From positions 1 through 5,396 of the forward strand of contig PMLI01000553.1 of assembly GCA_003158835.1 (NCBI GenBank): DNA of 5,396 bases, written 5' to 3'. The translations under genes and the position numbers were made by a program. The number at the start of each line of letters is the position of its first letter. Position 1 is the first letter of the stretch. The stretch is from Acidimicrobiaceae bacterium (GTDB lineage: Bacteria > Actinomycetota > Acidimicrobiia > Acidimicrobiales > Palsa-688). Positions 1 through 4,937 of this stretch are shown here, one piece after another. Below the pieces are notes generated by a model, which ran no database searches, was not told where the DNA came from, and saw only the letters and a list, made by a program, of their open reading frames with translations.

Positions 1-2
1 GC

Positions 3-110
3 CTGTACGGTCCGGCCAGTTCCTCGCGGCTTTTGGAGGACGGCTACCTGGCCGCCAGAGCAGTACCTGTGGCGACGACCGCTGGGCTTGAGACCCGCAA
101 GACGGCTTGA
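3..110 (+). CDS. Possible C-terminal end of an unidentified protein cut by the left window edge
   Basis: From the window edge one plus-strand frame reads 35 residues (starting LYGPASSSRLLEDGYLAARA) to a TGA at 108-110. Codon third positions are mostly G or C, and a strong hairpin (127-162) begins 17 bases after the stop, as expected at a gene end. I do not recognise the protein. Against this reading, the same DNA lies under a minus-strand frame that stays open from the mazF start to the window edge. MazF similarity has already ended by about position 189, however, so foreign coding DNA joined to a truncated mazF would explain both observations. The fragment is short and the call is weak. Confidence 0.25.
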   Translation: MYGPASSSRLLEDGYLAARAVPVATTAGLETRKTA

Positions 111-126
111 GCCTGTTTGAAGTCCC

Positions 127-162
127 GGCCCGTGCCCACGGCTTTGGCCAAGGGCGCGGGCC
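127..162 (+). terminator. GC-rich hairpin, putative terminator without a T tract
   Basis: The arm at 127-137 (GGCCCGTGCCC) pairs with 152-162 (GGGCGCGGGCC) over 11 positions, with one G-U wobble and a 14-base loop. It lies 16 bases past the TGA of the possible plus-strand gene end. No T run follows on either side, so it is a stem-only terminator candidate of the kind common in high-GC Actinobacteria. Being nearly symmetric, it could act on either strand. Confidence 0.4.
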
Positions 163-283
163 CGGGGCACTGAAGATGAAGCCCGGGGCCCGTCGTTGCT
201 GACGATCACGGCCGGTCGGCGCGTGTTGGTCTCCGCACCACGCACCGGGTCGAGTGCGCCGAGGCGGACCTCGCCTCGTCGCA

Positions 284-415
284 TCAGTTCAGCCCGTCGT
301 TGGCCGTAGGCTCCCAGGCCGCGGCGTCGCCCTCCGCCGCCCACTGTTGCCACGCGCCTTCATGGGCAGGCCCGAGCTCGGGCCCTTCCCACGAAGCCGG
401 CCTGCCCCGACCCCG
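284..415 (-). pseudogene. C-terminal remnant of a MazE-like antitoxin
   Basis: This minus-strand frame reads 43 residues ending WQQWAAEGDAAAWEPTAN and then DGLN. The acidic, Trp-rich tail resembles the toxin-binding C-termini of small actinobacterial MazE-type antitoxins. Its TGA (286-284) overlaps the ATG of the mazF remnant by one base, giving TGATG, so the pair would have been translationally coupled. The frame has no usable start codon and is closed upstream by a TAG at 418-416. Another frame just upstream (ATG at about 434, reading MTDSEVAGSGQAG) looks like its lost continuation, which implies a frameshift near 395-415. No DNA-binding N-terminal domain is left. The identity rests on position next to mazF plus the tail composition. 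Confidence 0.45.
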
Positions 416-515
416 CTACCTCGGAGTCGGTCATGCTGCCCAGCACCCGCGACGGCCAACGCGCCCCGAACAGCTGCCGGTTGGCTGCTTGTGGCTCCAT
501 CCTCCGAGGCCTCGC

Positions 516-1532
516 TCAGCTTTCGGATGTCATGCGCGCGAAGTCGACAATGGCCTGGAAATTGTCCAGAGACGTGCCGCGCGGAATCTCACAACCCCCA
601 CCGACTATGTAGCGCGATCCGGCATCGGCATGGCATGCCGCAAATCTGACCCGGATCTCGTCCGGAGTTCCATCGTGGATGGACCGGACGGGGTCGAGAT
701 TGCCGCATAGGACCTGCTCAACGCCGACGGCCTGCCTGGCCGCCGCCATCGGTACCGGCGCATCGATGTCGATGATCTCGCACCCCAGCCTTGCTGCACT
801 GAGAAGGAACCGGCGATTGTTCCCGCAGATATGAAGGCGGCAGATCACACCGGCGTCATGCATCGCGCTCACCAGACGCTGCTCGCCCGGCCAGACAAAC
901 TCTTCATACAGCGCCGGTCCTATCAACGAGGCAGCGGCGTCCCCAATACCGATCGCCTCAGCACCGGCATCAACTTGGGCGCGGCCGAACGAGATTTCGA
1001 GCTCGACCACGAAATCCATGAGCTCGTGGACGAAATCAGGGTCGTCATAAAAGTCGAGCATCAGCCTGTTGATCCCGCGAAGATCGGCCGCCTCTGCACA
1101 CGGTCCCTCGATCCAGCCCTCGACCAGACGACCGCGCCCGACGGCGCCCGCAAGATCCTTCACGGCCTGGGCCCGGTTGCTCATCCGGGGCCCCCGGCGC
1201 GGGTCGGGAGCACGCAGAGATGCCAAGGACACCTTGTCGCGAAGCAGCGACCTTTCCTCTCTCAAAGCCGGCGGGGCGTCATCGAACCAAGCGGTCTCGG
1301 CGCCACAGTCCGCTGCCTCGCAACACGGGTCGGAAATCACGCTCACGTGGTCAAGGTCGAAATGCTCCGCGAGCTTCAACTGTGCCGCCGCTTGGACGCG
1401 ATGGTCCGTCGCATAGTCGAGGTAGCGGGCACCCGCGAAGTCGCTCGCGAACATCATCGTGATCGGCATGCACGGAAGGCAATCCGTGGGACGCCCGTGG
1501 ACCAGATCGAGGATTCGGTCACGCCCGTTCAT
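516..1532 (-). CDS. Uroporphyrinogen decarboxylase superfamily protein, MtaA/CmuA-like methyltransferase type
   Basis: The 338-residue product has the usual length of the URO-D fold (a TIM barrel). True HemE decarboxylates uroporphyrinogen III. MtaA, MtbA and CmuA relatives instead move methyl groups between a corrinoid protein and a thiol or folate, using zinc. This protein carries the zinc set of the second group: H234-x-C236 in LHICGN and C314 in GGGCEIP, where HemE lacks the cysteines. Other family marks are ISDPCCEAAD (67-76), EGPCAEAADLRG (142-153) and LCGNLDP (275-281). The start chosen is ATG at 1532-1530, where similarity begins (MNGRDRILDL). A GAGGGGAG ribosome site lies 10 bases upstream. 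The frame is open further upstream to 1877, but that stretch encodes unrelated debris. No corrinoid protein, activase or second methyltransferase is nearby, so the substrate is unknown. It is a cytosolic enzyme and appears intact. Confidence 0.9.
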   Translation of the reverse strand: MNGRDRILDLVHGRPTDCLPCMPITMMFASDFAGARYLDYATDHRVQAAAQLKLAEHFDLDHVSVISDPCCEAADCGAETAWFDDAPPALREERSLLRDKVSLASLRAPDPRRGPRMSNRAQAVKDLAGAVGRGRLVEGWIEGPCAEAADLRGINRLMLDFYDDPDFVHELMDFVVELEISFGRAQVDAGAEAIGIGDAAASLIGPALYEEFVWPGEQRLVSAMHDAGVICRLHICGNNRRFLLSAARLGCEIIDIDAPVPMAAARQAVGVEQVLCGNLDPVRSIHDGTPDEIRVRFAACHADAGSRYIVGGGCEIPRGTSLDNFQAIVDFARMTSES

Positions 1533-1630
1533 GCGACATTGGCTCCCCTCGATTCGCCCAGCTGGGGAAAGATTACCCCTTCCGTGCCCAAGGCACCGGC
1601 CAAGTTGGCCGCTGAGATTACGTTGATGCC
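1529..1630 (-). pseudogene. Tail of an unidentified gene overlapping the URO-D-like start by ATGA
   Basis: A minus-strand frame different from that of the URO-D-like gene reads GINVISAANLAGALGTEG, then VIFPQLGESRGANVA, and stops at TGA 1531-1529. That stop overlaps the ATG of the downstream gene as ATGA, the classic layout of translationally coupled operon genes. The residues are balanced and protein-like. Further upstream this frame turns Arg/His/Gly-rich, while a neighbouring frame (about 1618-1764, with CDVPDSELGTGTTFPSATEA and VLVPVRDRNWGRTEPQPISG, ending TAA at 1620-1618) looks more natural. One frameshift near 1625-1640 would join the two. I do not recognise the protein. It may be a decayed operon partner of the methyltransferase-like gene. 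Confidence 0.35.
1543..1550 (-). promoter_or_regulatory. Ribosome binding site deciding the URO-D-like start
   Basis: Read on the minus strand this is GAGGGGAG, ending 10 bases before the ATG at 1532. It supports the 338-residue protein over the longer in-frame versions that start at 1841 (ATG) or 1877 (TTG). Confidence 0.6.
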
Positions 1631-1718
1631 GTGCGCGCCGTGCCGGAGATGGGTTGCGGCTCGGTGCGGCCCCAGTTGCGGTCCCTGACCGGCACCAGGA
1701 CGGCCTCCGTGGCGGAAG

Positions 1719-1841
1719 GAAAGGTTGTGCCCGTCCCGAGTTCACTGTCCGGGACGTCGCAGGCGCCAACACGTGGGCGACTTCGGCGAACACCCGGACG
1801 CGCCAGCGGTTGTCGCCTCGTTGTTCGATTACCCCACGCAT
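1719..1841 (-). pseudogene. N-terminal remnant of a tyrosine recombinase (phage-type integrase)
   Basis: From an ATG at 1841-1839 the minus strand reads MRGVIEQRGDNRWRVRVF, then after a short unmatched stretch TSRTVNSG. This closely follows the start of actinobacterial tyrosine integrases. There, a short three-stranded arm-type DNA-binding domain (RGDNRWRVRVYAGRD-like, then SRTV.GG) precedes the core-binding and catalytic domains. Nothing after about residue 41 resembles an integrase, and no R..HxxR..Y catalytic domain exists in the window, so the gene has lost almost everything. The frame continues without a stop into the URO-D-like gene, giving an artificial 441-residue fusion if read from here. 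Direct repeats lie just upstream (1868-1934), where arm-type sites are commonly found. The assignment rests on about 25 residues, so it is moderate. Confidence 0.5.
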
Positions 1842-1867
1842 GGGCTGTCGTCCCGGCTGTGCGGGCA

Positions 1868-1934
1868 AGTTACCCAATAGTTACCCAAAACGATGGTACG
1901 CCCCATGGAAGGGGAGTAACCTAGCAGTTGCCCA
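1868..1934. repeat. Three short direct repeats AGTTACCCA, possible integrase arm-type sites
   Basis: AGTTACCCA occurs at 1868-1876 and 1879-1887, 11 bases apart (about one helical turn). A third copy with one change, AGTTGCCCA, is at 1926-1934. They sit directly upstream of the integrase remnant, read in its direction. Tyrosine integrases bind such short spaced repeats with their N-terminal arm domain, and attachment sites commonly adjoin the integrase gene. No second attachment copy is visible in the window, so the role is inference. Confidence 0.4.
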
Positions 1935-1939
1935 AATAC

Positions 1940-1952
1940 GCGTAGCCTACGC
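1940..1952. repeat. Perfect 13-bp palindrome GCGTAG-C-CTACGC
   Basis: Six bases match on each side of a single central C. It lies 6 bases from the third AGTTGCCCA repeat, in the non-coding stretch 1878-2049 between the integrase remnant and the relE stop. It could be a core recombination site, an operator or a chance palindrome. That stretch also holds TCTCGAGA within an imperfect CTGT...ACAG hairpin at 1961-1976. I see no gene or tRNA in it. Confidence 0.3.
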
Positions 1953-2049
1953 ATTGAGGACTGTCTCGAGAAACAGCGCTCAATTAAGGGAATTCTGCAC
2001 CGTCACCGACTACGTAGAGCGACAGGATAATTCAGACTTCTGCGAGGGT

Positions 2050-2313
2050 CTACTTCCGGTAGATATCGCGACGGTGGCCAACGCGGACCACCTGTACGAG
2101 CAGTTGGTCGTCGTGGACCTCGTAGGCGACCCGGTAGTCACCGACGCGTACTCGGTACACGTTCGCTTCACCCACCAGAGCGACGCATCTCGGCGGCCGT
2201 GGTTCGCCGGCGAGAAGGTCGATAACCGCCCGGATCCTTTGCTGTTCATGGCGGGGTAAAAGAGCGAGCGACTTGAGGGCTCGACGGGCGATTTCGACCC
2301 GGTAGCTGTTCAC
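2050..2313 (-). CDS. relE: RelE/ParE-family toxin of a type II toxin-antitoxin system
   Basis: The 87-residue product has the normal RelE size. RelE toxins enter the ribosomal A site and cut mRNA, stopping translation until the antitoxin neutralises them. Visible family marks are the N-terminal helical part with YRVEIARRALKSLALLP (4-20), the central VYRVRVGDYRVAYEV (52-66) and the C-terminal VVRVGHRRDIYR (75-86). The basic and aromatic residues R54, R56, R61, R81 and Y85 fall where RelE proteins keep their RNA-cleaving set. The start is GTG at 2313-2311, overlapping the antitoxin stop as GTGA, which implies coupled translation and tight co-regulation. The gene looks complete and potentially functional. 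No clear terminator follows; an imperfect hairpin at 1961-1976 is the nearest candidate. Confidence 0.93.
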   Translation of the reverse strand: MNSYRVEIARRALKSLALLPRHEQQRIRAVIDLLAGEPRPPRCVALVGEANVYRVRVGDYRVAYEVHDDQLLVQVVRVGHRRDIYRK

Positions 2314-2579
2314 ACCAACCCGAGGTCAGCCTTTGCCTGTTCCCAGGGAACGTAGTCGTTCTCCGCCCGGGCCGCCCCCAGCTCAGCTTTGTCTAGGGCG
2401 TCTTCAGCCGCCTCGACTAAGGAGTCATAGACCTCGGCGTCGACGATGACGGCGACCCTCCGCCCCCGTCGGGTGACGTACACAGGCTCGCCCGACGTTC
2501 GGGCCTGTTCGATGGCTTCGGCCAGGTGGTCCCTGGCGGCGCTGACGGCCAACTCTGACACGTACGAATCGTACATCAT
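2310..2579 (-). CDS. Phd/YefM-family antitoxin, partner of the RelE toxin
   Basis: The product is 89 residues from ATG 2579. Phd/YefM antitoxins bind their own promoter with the N-terminal domain and cover the toxin with a flexible acidic C-terminus. The N-terminal fold is seen in SELAVSAARDHLAEAIEQA (8-26) and PVYVTRRGRRVAVIVDAEVY (32-51). The acidic tail rich in E, D and A follows (52-89). It is encoded just ahead of relE with a 4-nt overlap. The start is uncertain: ATG at 2579, ATG at 2576 and GTG at 2561 all fit. None has a well-spaced ribosome site, since the nearest (AAGAGGA) ends 18 bases before 2579. The GTG would give MSELAVSAARDHLAE, closest to typical family starts, and would leave the palindrome at 2562-2574 wholly in the leader. 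Confidence 0.9.
   Translation of the reverse strand: MMYDSYVSELAVSAARDHLAEAIEQARTSGEPVYVTRRGRRVAVIVDAEVYDSLVEAAEDALDKAELGAARAENDYVPWEQAKADLGLV
2562..2574. promoter_or_regulatory. Palindrome GTACGA-A-TCGTAC at the antitoxin start, candidate operator
   Basis: This is a perfect 13-bp inverted repeat placed between the alternative antitoxin start codons (2579/2576 and 2561). YefM-type antitoxins repress their own operons by binding palindromes with a TGTACA-like core near the promoter. The GTAC half-sites here, 9 bp apart, resemble that. No promoter boxes are clear, so the function is inference from motif and position. Confidence 0.45.
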
Positions 2580-2775
2580 GGTGGCGAGCCACGAGCATCC
2601 TCTTGTCGCCGCTCCGATGCCCTCGGGCCATAATCGATCTCGCATACCGTTCGGAGATGGTCTGCCGGTCCTCGACGAGATATCGCTCGCCCACAACGAG
2701 AACGTGGGCTTCTACGGGACCTTCTAGCTCGACATCGACCGAGAGCTCGAACAACTGGCCAATGGCTACAGGCCG
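2580..2775 (-). pseudogene. Unidentified minus-strand coding fragment upstream of the antitoxin
   Basis: The frame is open from after a TAG (2778-2776). It reads RPVAIGQLFELSVDVELEG and then PVEAHVLVVGERYLVEDRQT with a basic stretch following, and runs on out of phase into the antitoxin gene. The residues are protein-like: Val, Glu and Leu rich, with an alternating beta pattern around HVLVVGERYLV. Only a TTG (2754) with no ribosome site could start it. It is probably a leftover C-terminal part of a disrupted gene. I do not recognise the family, and it could still be chance coding in the leader of the toxin-antitoxin operon. Nothing convincing is seen on the plus strand of the 322-base gap before the next gene. 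Confidence 0.25.
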
Positions 2776-2883
2776 CTACGTCAGGCCAGCACATGAGATG
2801 GCTGGGCTCGCGGAAGACCTTAGCGTCGGTTTTTGCGCCAAAACTACCGGTACCTCTACTAGTGTCGCCCGCACACCCCGCTC

Positions 2884-2890
2884 AAGGAGG
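2884..2890 (+). promoter_or_regulatory. Strong ribosome binding site AAGGAGG of the propeller gene
   Basis: This is a near-perfect Shine-Dalgarno sequence whose last G lies 11 bases before the ATG at 2902. It fixes the start of the secreted protein and suggests efficient translation. Confidence 0.8.
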
Positions 2891-2901
2891 ACATCTCTGC
2901 C

Positions 2902-4791
2902 ATGCAGTTCTGGAAGAACAGATGGGCGCGTGTTGCAGGTCGGCGGGTGCTCTTGGTGAGACCGCGTGCGGGGAGAGGTCGCGGGAGGACTCGTGCCCTG
3001 GCGGCGACGTTGCTGATCGTCTCGGTTTCGTCGGGCGCCGCGGGCACGGCGTGGGCGGGGCAGACTGCCACGACCACGACCACGCCGAGCGCCCGGCTCG
3101 GCGGCCCGACGTTGGAGGGTTGCGTGGCGATGAGCAGCGCGGCGGTCGGCTGCGTCAACGTGCCGGGCGGGACAGACACGGTCCCGGCGGGGGTGGCGGT
3201 GAGCCCTGATGGGCGCTCGGTGTACGTGGCGGCGGGCGACCGGGTGGAGCATTTCTTCGCCGCCGCGAACGGCGCCCTGACCTACGACGGCTGCGTGAGC
3301 GACGACGGCTCGGGTGGGTCCTGCGCCGACATCCCCGGCACGGCGAACCCGCTGATAGGCGCGGTCGCGGTCGCGGTGAGCCCGGACGGGCGCTCGGTAT
3401 ACGTGGCCTCCGGAGGAGGCGACAACCCTGAGGACGCGACCGTGTCGCACTTCTTCGCGGCCCCCCAAGGCCAGCTCAGCTGGGATGGTTGTGTCAGCGA
3501 CAGCGGCCTCGGCGGCGCCTGCGCCGCCCTCCCGAGCGTCGCGCTGCTGGGGCTCAAGGCCATCGCAGTGAGCCCAAACGGGGCCGTCTACGCGGCGTCG
3601 TCGGAAGGGGTCTCGCACTTCTACGCGGCCCCCCAGGGTCAGCTGACCTGGGACGGCTGCGTAGGCTACATGGCAGCAGGCTGCACGGCGGTCCCCTCGG
3701 CCGCCTTCGCCGGCCCCAACGGCATCGCCGTGAGCGCCAACGCGAAGTCGGTGTACGTGACCTCCGAGGGCGCTGAGGACAGCGCCGTGTCGCACTTCTT
3801 CGTGGCGCCCCAGGGCCAGCTGACCTGGGACGGGTGTATCAGCGACGACGGCACCGAAGGCTCCTGCGCCGATGTGCCGGGCACGGCGACGCCGCTCGCG
3901 CACGCTGACGCGGTGGCCGTGAGCGCGGACGGCAAATCGGTCGACGTGACCTCGGCTGACGGGGACGTTTCGCATTTCTTCGCCGCTCCGCACGGGCAGC
4001 TCAGCTGGGACGGCTGTGTCAGCGACGACGGCTCGGGCGGCTCGTGCGCCGACATCCCGGGCAGCGGTAGCCCGCTGTCGGGCGCTGACAGCGTCGCGCT
4101 CAGCGCCGATGGCCGCTCGGCCTACGTTGCCGCTGAGGGCTCGAGCGCAGTCAGCCTGTTCAGCGTGGCCGCGCAGGGCCAACTCACCTACCAATCCTGC
4201 GTAGCCGACGCGGGGGGCAACGGCTGCGCCGACGCGCCCGGCTCGCCGATCGGAGGAGCCCTTGACATCGCGCTCTCGAACGATGGGCTCTCGCTCTACG
4301 TCGCGAGCCCGGGGTCGGGCAGCGTCGCCCATTTCACGCGCCTGACGTCGGGCACGGGCGGGACGAGTGGCGCCACGGCCCCTGTGCTCAGCTCGCTAGC
4401 GGTCCGGCCGAGCGCGTTCACGGCCGCCGCGGGCGGTCCTACCGTGGTGGTCACGCCGTCCTCGCGCCTTGGGGCGAACGTCACCTACCAGCTCAGCGCG
4501 ACAGCGAGCGTGCGCTTCGTCGTGTCGCACGCCGTGGCCGGGCGCCTCCAGCGTGTCAACGGCGGGACGCGGTGCGTCGCTCTCACGCCTCGTAATGTCC
4601 ACGCCGAGACCTGCGTGAACATCATCATCGTTGGCAGCTTCACGCGTCCGGGCGCGGCCGGAGCCAATAGCTTCCGCTTCAGCGGCCGAATCAATGGCGC
4701 CCGGCTACCGGTCGGCAGCGGCTACACCCTCACCGCCACACCGGGCGGCGGGAAGCCGGACAAAGCCGCCTTCCGCATCAAGCCTGCCTAG
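2902..4791 (+). CDS. Secreted seven-bladed beta-propeller protein with C-terminal beta-rich domain
   Basis: The product is 629 residues. The N-terminus is an Arg-rich region (5-31), a hydrophobic stretch ALAATLLIVSVSSGAAG (32-48) and a cleavage-like AWA (50-52), so a signal peptide with export is likely. Seven repeats follow, about 56-66 residues each, from about 71 to 480. Each has a G/S-Cys...Cys-x-x-x-P loop (C74/84, C131/141, C197/207, C253/261, C312/322, C372/382, C433/442), a strand like VAVSPDGRSVYVAS and a strand like VSHFFAAPQGQLTWDG. This is the pattern of lactonase/YVTN-type propellers. The paired cysteines suggest one disulfide per blade outside the cell. A Thr/Gly/Ser linker (481-492) leads to a C-terminal domain (493-629) with C558/C571, GAAGANSFRFSGR and an AFRI ending, a module typical of Solirubrobacterales-style exported proteins. 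I see no catalytic residues, so a binding or structural role at the cell surface is more likely than a known enzyme activity. It is transcribed alone, divergent from the toxin-antitoxin pair. Confidence 0.9.
   Translation: MQFWKNRWARVAGRRVLLVRPRAGRGRGRTRALAATLLIVSVSSGAAGTAWAGQTATTTTTPSARLGGPTLEGCVAMSSAAVGCVNVPGGTDTVPAGVAVSPDGRSVYVAAGDRVEHFFAAANGALTYDGCVSDDGSGGSCADIPGTANPLIGAVAVAVSPDGRSVYVASGGGDNPEDATVSHFFAAPQGQLSWDGCVSDSGLGGACAALPSVALLGLKAIAVSPNGAVYAASSEGVSHFYAAPQGQLTWDGCVGYMAAGCTAVPSAAFAGPNGIAVSANAKSVYVTSEGAEDSAVSHFFVAPQGQLTWDGCISDDGTEGSCADVPGTATPLAHADAVAVSADGKSVDVTSADGDVSHFFAAPHGQLSWDGCVSDDGSGGSCADIPGSGSPLSGADSVALSADGRSAYVAAEGSSAVSLFSVAAQGQLTYQSCVADAGGNGCADAPGSPIGGALDIALSNDGLSLYVASPGSGSVAHFTRLTSGTGGTSGATAPVLSSLAVRPSAFTAAAGGPTVVVTPSSRLGANVTYQLSATASVRFVVSHAVAGRLQRVNGGTRCVALTPRNVHAETCVNIIIVGSFTRPGAAGANSFRFSGRINGARLPVGSGYTLTATPGGGKPDKAAFRIKPA
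3112..4341 (+). repeat. Seven coding tandem repeats of the propeller
   Basis: The blade motifs begin at residues 71, 127, 193, 249, 308, 368 and 429, spacing 56 to 66 residues. DNA similarity is high between some blades: the stretch coding SDDGSGGSCADIPG appears nearly identically near 3298 and 4018, and the CAGCT(G/C)A(C/G)CTGGGA segment recurs in blades 3 to 6. The first and last blades are more diverged, and blades 1, 4 and 7 have shortened cysteine loops. Blades 2 and 6 share the same cysteine loop although three blades lie between them, which suggests duplication or gene conversion. Confidence 0.85.
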
Positions 4792-4802
4792 AGTTGGGGC
4801 TG

Positions 4803-4828
4803 GTCGTGTAGGCGGGAGCCGCCACGAC
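4803..4828 (+). terminator. Bulged hairpin after the propeller gene, putative terminator
   Basis: GTCGTG (4803-4808) pairs with CACGAC (4823-4828), and GCGG (4812-4815) pairs with CCGC (4819-4822) around a GAG loop, with a 3-base TAG bulge on the left arm. This makes a 10-bp GC-rich stem starting 11 bases after the stop codon at 4789-4791. No T run follows, so this is a stem-type terminator candidate. Confidence 0.45.
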
Positions 4829-4937
4829 GACTGCGTCGGGAGCGACGACGACCACGAGCGCCGTTCACCTCGGTTCCCGCCTGATCGGGGCGAAGGTCGT
4901 GAAGGCCAACGCGCAGGTCACCATCCCGAAGATCTGA
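4812..4937 (+). pseudogene. Leftover C-terminal fragment of a secreted-type protein
   Basis: In a frame different from the propeller gene the plus strand reads AGAATTTASGATTTTSAVHL, then GSRLIGAKVVKANAQVTIPKI, and stops at TGA 4935-4937. A Thr/Ala/Ser linker followed by a short beta-type tail is the usual look of exported-protein C-termini in this lineage. The frame is closed by a TAG at 4809-4811 and contains no proper start, so it is not a gene by itself. It may be the end of a neighbouring or duplicated secreted protein, or a former extension of the propeller protein lost by frameshift. The first 17 bases overlap the hairpin above. Confidence 0.3.

Larger units (their letters stand above)
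1..284 (-). pseudogene. mazF: Truncated MazF/PemK-family toxin: N-terminus only
   Basis: The ATG is at 284-282 on the minus strand. The first 32 residues match the start of MazF/PemK endoribonuclease toxins very well: MRRGEVRL, then LDPVRGAE, RRPAVIVSNDG. In the family this segment forms the first beta strands and the catalytic loop that cleaves single-stranded RNA. After residue 32 (about position 189) the similarity stops. The frame stays open to the window edge but becomes a Ser/Arg/Gly/Pro-rich sequence without the conserved VVPVTSN-like strand or the later DSKA..QVR-like segment, and neither other minus frame restores them. The start overlaps the stop of the antitoxin remnant (TGATG), the usual mazEF arrangement. 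I read this as a toxin gene cut by a rearrangement near 189, probably inactive. Family identity is quite sure; the exact fate of the 3' part is not. Confidence 0.6.

Noticed and set aside
254..710. Two plus-strand open frames in the left region
   Set aside because: They are Arg/Pro/Ala-rich and lie opposite the mazEF remnants and the end of the URO-D-like gene. They lack motifs and ribosome sites.
831..1688. Plus-strand open frame of 285 codons
   Set aside because: It lies antisense to the well-supported URO-D-like gene. Its translation has no recognisable motif.
1878..2049. tRNA gene as an integration target beside the repeats
   Set aside because: I looked for a cloverleaf and a GTTCGA-type T loop and saw none.
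1654..2259. Plus-strand open frame of 201 codons spanning the integrase remnant and relE
   Set aside because: It crosses the repeat region and lies antisense to relE. Its composition is not protein-like as a whole.
2829..2863. Possible promoter and small GTTTT/AAAAC hairpin before the propeller gene (TTGCGC with a TACTAG-like box)
   Set aside because: The boxes match the consensus poorly and the hairpin stem is only 5 bp, so neither can be supported.
2776..4332. Long minus-strand open frame of 518 codons opposite the propeller gene
   Set aside because: It is the antisense shadow of a GC-rich repeat gene: Arg/Ala/Gly/Val-rich, no motifs and no ribosome site, while the plus strand has a signal peptide, repeats and an AAGGAGG site.
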